Source: CAYVZU01 sp964455935
GTDB lineage: Bacteria; Fibrobacterota; CAYVZU01
DNA: 52,275 nt
Reading direction: 5' to 3'
Assembly: GCA_964455935.1 (NCBI GenBank)
Contig: CAYVZU010000010.1
Coordinates: 1 to 52,275 of the forward strand
Shown: one piece after another, positions 48,486-52,275 of the stretch
Position numbering within the stretch: the first letter of the stretch is position 1
How the letters are laid out: each line of letters opens with the position of its first letter
The notes under the pieces: model-generated
The model's input: the letters and a program-made list of their open reading frames with translations, nothing else
What the model was told of the DNA's origin: nothing
Database searches by the model: none
Translations under genes and position numbers: made by a program

Positions 48486-49574
48486 ATGGACAACGTTTTT
48501 TACTGGGTGGCATTCAATTCGATCCACGGTATCGGACCGCGCACCGCGAGTATCCTGCTTCAGCATTTTGGAACTCCCCAACGTGTTCTGGAAGCCAGGC
48601 CTGACGATCTGCGGGACATCGAAGGCGTTGACGCGCCGGTCCTGCGGGGGCTTTGCCAGGGCTACAACTCGGATTGTGTCGAAGAGCAGATCCGTAAAGT
48701 GCGCGAGTGGGACGCCCGCATCCTCACGCTTGACTCGCCCGATTACCCGCGGCTTCTGCGCGAAATTCCCGATCCGCCCGTTTTGTTGTTTGTGCGGGGC
48801 GAGATTCGTCCCGAGGATGAGAAAGCCATTGGCATCGTGGGGTCGCGGCGGTTTTCCAACTACGGCCGCACGGTCACCGAGATGCTGGCGCGCGATCTGG
48901 CCAACCGGGGAGTGACCATTGTAAGCGGTTTTGCCCGGGGCATCGATTCCACGGCGCACCAGGCCGCCCTGGAGGCGGGTTCGCGCACATTGGCGGTGCT
49001 CGGCTGCGGCATCGACATTTGCTATCCGGCCGAGAACCGGGACCTGATGGACCGGGTCGTGCGCCAGGGGGCCGTGATTTCGGAATTCCCCATGAGTTCG
49101 CCGCCCGAAACCTTTCACTTTCCGCGACGCAACCGGATTATCAGCGGGCTCTCGCGCGGCGTTTTGGTGGTGGAAGCCAGAGAAACCAGTGGCGCCTTGA
49201 TTACAGTGAAGTACGCGCTGGAGCAGAACCGCGAGGTCTTCGCGGTGCCCGGGCCCATCAACGATCCCAATTACGTCGGCTGCAACCGGCTCATTCAGAA
49301 TGGGGCCGCCATGGCCCTGTGCGCCCGCGATGTCATTGAACCGCTGCGTCGCTATCTGGGGCCGGCCGAAGGCCCGGTGATCGCGGCCCCGCCCCCGGAC
49401 CTGAGCGCGGACGAGAAGCACGTGTATCAATTTCTTGCATACGACCCGATTCACGTGGATCTGCTGTCGCAGAAATCCGGCCAGCCCGCACCCCGGCTGC
49501 TGGGAGTGCTGCTGGGAATGGAACTGCGCGGCCTTGTGCGCCAATACTCGGGCAAGAACTTTGTCAGAACGTGA
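48486..49574 (+). CDS. dprA: DNA-processing protein DprA
   Basis: A 362-residue DprA, which loads RecA on incoming single strands during transformation. An N-terminal helical/HhH domain (FNSIHGIGPRTASILLQHFG) precedes the Rossmann fold: GSRRFSNYGR, VSGFARGIDSTAHQAALEAG, LGCGIDICYPAENRDL, FPRRNRIISGLSRGVLVVEA, and GALITVKYALEQNREVFAVP. A winged-helix-like C-terminus is DEKHVYQFLAYDPIHVDLLS. Length is typical. It is transcribed towards ftsB-like and recO; a repeat element fills the 343-base gap after it. Confidence 0.95.
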   Translation: MDNVFYWVAFNSIHGIGPRTASILLQHFGTPQRVLEARPDDLRDIEGVDAPVLRGLCQGYNSDCVEEQIRKVREWDARILTLDSPDYPRLLREIPDPPVLLFVRGEIRPEDEKAIGIVGSRRFSNYGRTVTEMLARDLANRGVTIVSGFARGIDSTAHQAALEAGSRTLAVLGCGIDICYPAENRDLMDRVVRQGAVISEFPMSSPPETFHFPRRNRIISGLSRGVLVVEARETSGALITVKYALEQNREVFAVPGPINDPNYVGCNRLIQNGAAMALCARDVIEPLRRYLGPAEGPVIAAPPPDLSADEKHVYQFLAYDPIHVDLLSQKSGQPAPRLLGVLLGMELRGLVRQYSGKNFVRT

Positions 49575-49617
49575 AAGAAGGTTATCGGTTCTCAGTTCGC
49601 AGTTCAAGGCGGGAAAG

Positions 49618-49831
49618 ATGGACTCCCTCGTTATTTCGTATCTTCAATACAAGTACGCAGGTACCTATGAAACCACAGAGAGAAATCCGAGTTGAGAACG
49701 AGAACACAGAGGGAAAATTGTCTGGCGCGCACCGCGCCGGAAAAGATATTTCTCCTCTCCGTGTCCTCTTCTCCGGCCTCAGCGTATTACTTTGTGGTTT
49801 CAAAGTTCGTTCGAAAGACGTGGGTAGCTGC
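49618..49831. repeat. about 210-bp imperfect palindromic repeat, copy B
   Basis: Matches copy A (7609-7822) through the core and both flanks. TGAAACCACAGAGAGAAA on the left answers CTTTGTGGTTTCA on the right, with the same GCGCACCGCGCC centre and end GTGGGTAG. It fills most of the gap between dprA and the ftsB-like gene. It carries no gene. Confidence 0.7.
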
Positions 49832-49917
49832 TCTTCAATTTGGCTGACAATCGGGAATCGACGACCGGCAATGGAAAGGACCACGGGTTTTTTGTGAGCG
49901 CTCTTCATCGAGCTGCA

Positions 49918-50214
49918 ATGATCAGGCGGCCGCCCAAGCGGATTATTGCGCTGGTCGTTCTATTGGCGGCCCTGGCCTATCTGTTTCTGCGGGACTCCGG
50001 CTTTGTTCGCATCAGCCAGCTGCGCTGGGAGCGGCACCGGCTTGAAAATGAGATTGTCGTGGAAAAGGTCCGGCGTGACTCGCTAGTCGCCCTCGAATTC
50101 AGGCTTCGCAACGATACAACGGCCCTGGAAAAGGTGGCCCGCGAGAAGCTGGGCATGGCCCGCGAGGACGAGACCGTCTATAAATTCGTGGATCCGAAGA
50201 AGAAAGAAAAATGA
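49918..50214 (+). CDS. ftsB: FtsB/DivIC-type septum initiator
   Basis: A 98-residue bitopic protein. A short basic N-terminus, one membrane helix (IIALVVLLAALAYLFL, about 9-24), then a coiled coil (RISQLRWERHRLENEI) and the family signature EKVAREKLGMAREDETVYKF. FtsB-type proteins form a complex with FtsL and FtsQ at the division site. The ATG at 49918 fits the family start. An in-frame GTG at 49894, 12 bases after AAAGGA, is a real alternative and would add 8 residues. It is followed after 126 bases by recO. Confidence 0.85.
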   Translation: MIRRPPKRIIALVVLLAALAYLFLRDSGFVRISQLRWERHRLENEIVVEKVRRDSLVALEFRLRNDTTALEKVAREKLGMAREDETVYKFVDPKKKEK

Positions 50215-50340
50215 GTTGTCGGCTCGCGGTTCTCAGTTCTCGGTTTGGGATTGGAGTGAATAAGCTCGCTGCAAAGCGTACCTATCCTGTCTCCGGGTAT
50301 TCAACCGACAACTGTGAACTGACAACCGACAACTAAACCT

Positions 50341-51057
50341 ATGCCTATCGTAAAAACTTCCGCCATCTCCCTTGGTGGCACGCGGCTGGGCGACACCAGC
50401 CAGATCGTGACCTTTCTGACACAGGACATGGGCCTGGTCAAATGCGTGGCCAAGGGGTGCCGCTCGAAGCGCAACAAATTCGGCAGCGCCCTCGAGCCGT
50501 TTATGCTCTCGACCATCTTGTTCTATTACCGGCCGCGCCGCGATCTGTTTACGCTGAGCCAGGCCGATGTGTCGTGCTTTTTCCCCGCGATTCATGCCGA
50601 CCTTGTGCGCACGGCCTGCGCGCAGGTGCCCATGGAACTGCTGCGCCGGACTCTGTGGGCTTCGGGAAAAGAGGCGGAGCTATTTGCTTTGACGCGCGGC
50701 TTCCTGCAGCGCCTGGAGAGGGAGATGCCCCTGGGCGTCCTGCTCGATTATCTGCTGGAGTTTTGCCGGGGATCGGGATTCGATCTCGACCTGAGCGCCT
50801 GTCCCCATTGCCAGGGGACGGCTCCGGCGCTGTTGCGGTTCCGAGAAGGCCGGCTCGATTGCCTGGAGTGTGGAAGCGCCGAAGCCGGCGGACCGCGGTT
50901 GTCGGCGGGTGCCGCGCAATTGCTTCGCAAACCCGCTTCCGGAACCCGGCCTGCCGCGTTTCTAACCGCCTTCGGCGTGCTCCTGGACTATTTATCGTTT
51001 CACATCGACAGACCTCTAAAGCTCCGCTCAATGCATTTTCTGGAATCGATTCTATAA
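50341..51057 (+). CDS. recO: DNA repair protein RecO
   Basis: A 238-residue RecO. It starts with the OB-fold (VKTSAISLGGTRLGDTSQIV, then FLTQDMGLVKCVAKGCRSKR) and continues with a helical domain. A Cys4 zinc site reads CPHC...CLEC, as in most bacterial RecO. It works with RecR and RecF to load RecA at gaps and anneal strands. Length is typical. The start ATG at 50341 has a weak ribosome site. The 126-base gap before it holds an imperfect inverted pair (GTTGTCGG and CCGACAAC). Confidence 0.92.
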   Translation: MPIVKTSAISLGGTRLGDTSQIVTFLTQDMGLVKCVAKGCRSKRNKFGSALEPFMLSTILFYYRPRRDLFTLSQADVSCFFPAIHADLVRTACAQVPMELLRRTLWASGKEAELFALTRGFLQRLEREMPLGVLLDYLLEFCRGSGFDLDLSACPHCQGTAPALLRFREGRLDCLECGSAEAGGPRLSAGAAQLLRKPASGTRPAAFLTAFGVLLDYLSFHIDRPLKLRSMHFLESIL

Positions 51058-51135
51058 TCGTAACTATTCACGACCCCCTAACCTCCACCCTCCGCAGTAG
51101 ATCTGCTACGGAGGACGGGCTAGCCCTCTCCCACC

Positions 51136-52275
51136 TAGTGCAGTGAGTCATAAATAGCTTTACATTCGGTTGGCGATTTTGCTATGCGTTTCCATAGTGA
51201 ATACCGCGGAATGCATCCTACTCAGCCCCGAAGAGCGGACGATCATCGAGAATTGGGCACACGGGATAAGTTTTCCTGTCCGCCTGGTCCAGCGGGCCAG
51301 GATTATTCAAATGGCTGCCGAAGGAACTTACAGCCACAATATTGCGCGCGATCTTGGGATTTCGCGTCTCACAGCCCAACTCTGGCGTCAACGCTTTTTG
51401 TCTCATCAGTGTGCCGGATTGGAAAAGGATGCGCCTCGTCCTGGGCGCATTCCGCGGATTACGCCACAGCAAATCAAGGCTGTGGTGGAAGCGACCCTGC
51501 ACACAACGCCTGCCAACGCGACGCACTGGAGCACGCGAACCATGGCTCGTGCGCGAGGTCTCAGCCAGCCGACTATCCGAAGAATATGGAAGCAGCACAA
51601 TCTCAAACCGGCACTTGACCGAAACGTTCAAGCTCAGCCGAGACAAACGTTTTGTCGAAAAGCTGTGCGACGTTGTTGGGCTTTATCTGAATCCGCCCGA
51701 CAAGTCTCTGGTACTGTGTGTGGACGAAAAGAGTCAAATCCAAGCTCTCGACAGGACTCAGCCGGGACTGCCATTGAAGAAGGGCCGGTGCGGAACGATG
51801 ACGCACGACTACAAACGCAATGGCACAACTACGCTGTTTGCGTCCCTGAGTATGCTCGACGGCAAAGTGATTGGGGATTGCATGCCGCGACATCGGCATC
51901 AAGAATTCATCCGTTTTTTCAAGAAGATCGACAACGAAATCCCGTCAGGGCTCAATCTTCACCTGATTGTGGACAATTACGGCACACACAAACATCCGCG
52001 TGTACAATCTTGGCTCCGACGACATCCCCGTTCTATTTGCATTTCATACCAACTTCCAGCTCGTGGTTGAATCTCGTGGAACGCTGGTTCCGCGAGATTA
52101 CGGACAAGCGTATCCGCCGCGGTGCATTCGACAGCGTGCAGGCCTTGATCGCAGCCATCGAAGAATATTCGGCCAATCACAATCAGAACCCGCGGGTTTT
52201 CATATGGAGCGCTCCCATGGATAAAATCCTGTCAAAAATTGCCAAATGTAAAGAAGCGTTGGACTCACTACACTA
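51136..52275 (+). mobile_element. IS630-family insertion sequence, complete with TA target duplication
   Basis: Left end TA-GTGCAGTGAGTCA (51136-51150) answers right end GGACTCACTACAC-TA (52261-52275), giving inverted repeats of about 13 bases with two mismatches. TA dinucleotides at both ends match the known TA target of IS630 elements. The element body is 51138-52273. The window stops on the last base of the right TA, which suggests an assembly break at a repeated element. Confidence 0.88.
51197..52275 (+). pseudogene. IS630 transposase, broken by two frameshifts
   Basis: Frame 1 from GTG 51197 gives an HTH region (FPVRLVQRARIIQMAAEG, then SRLTAQLWRQRF and STRTMARARGLSQPTIRRIW). Near 51610 an extra G shifts the frame; the catalytic part continues as HLTETFKLSRDKRF, LCVDEKSQIQALDRTQP, IVDNYGTH. 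Near 52031 a missing T shifts it again; the last part is HFIPTSSSWLNLVERWFREI. All three DDE residues exist but in different frames, so no full transposase is made from this copy unless frameshifting occurs or the base calls are wrong. The frame stays open to the window edge; the last two bases, TA, probably begin its stop. Confidence 0.87.

Overview
The window looks like a contig end from a diderm, LPS-making bacterium, probably of the FCB group and possibly Fibrobacterota-like. Evidence: an LpxH-like lipid A enzyme, secreted proteins ending in Por/FlgD-type sorting domains (short beta-domains with a v.D..Gr.vw core), a K+-dependent type membrane pyrophosphatase, and GC-rich housekeeping genes broken by a more AT-rich glycanase region. 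The phylum is inference; no rRNA is present.

Layout. (1) 1-7.5 kb: a partial UbiA-like gene and a PHP phosphoesterase on the minus strand, tRNA-Arg(TCG), then a glgM-glgE-glgP cluster for making and breaking alpha-glucan through maltose 1-phosphate. (2) 7.5-17.5 kb: an IspH-UbiA fusion, a response regulator and kinase pair whose kinase has Arg in place of the phospho-accepting His, the proton/sodium pyrophosphatase hppA, a 24-residue lysine-rich gene with a near-consensus promoter, a LOG protein, and a GAF/HD-GYP protein with a degenerate receiver domain. (3) 17.8-23.2 kb: comB, a stand-alone ThiD2 domain, ftsK, a TPR membrane protein and a zinc-ribbon membrane protein. (4) 23.4-42.4 kb: an accessory polysaccharide region. 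It has three large paralogous regulators (AraC HTH at the N-terminus, a concanavalin-like middle, a TPR C-terminus), each divergent from a gene for a secreted concanavalin-fold protein; five such secreted proteins in all; plus a classical cupin-AraC regulator divergent from a GH28-like beta-helix hydrolase. (5) 42.4-45.7 kb: three secreted proteins (SUMF1-like, YadA-head-like, F5/8C-like). (6) 45.9-51.1 kb: housekeeping genes lpxH-like, nth, an STAS/two-CW protein, dprA, ftsB-like and recO. (7) 51.1-52.3 kb: an IS630 element with two frameshifts; the window ends exactly on its right-end TA.

The strongest candidate for an undescribed system is region 4. The regulators have no membrane segment or signal peptide, so they are probably cytoplasmic. 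Their middle domain appears to share the concanavalin fold of the exported enzymes, so they may read the oligosaccharides those enzymes release and control the divergent genes. A related sequence with a TTCG-NN-CGAA dyad or a variant of it lies in three of the promoter regions. Function and substrate are inferred, not shown.

Non-coding features include several sigma70-like promoters, three clear terminator-like hairpins, and at least five kinds of interspersed palindromic repeats, one of about 210 bp with two good copies and a third partial one.
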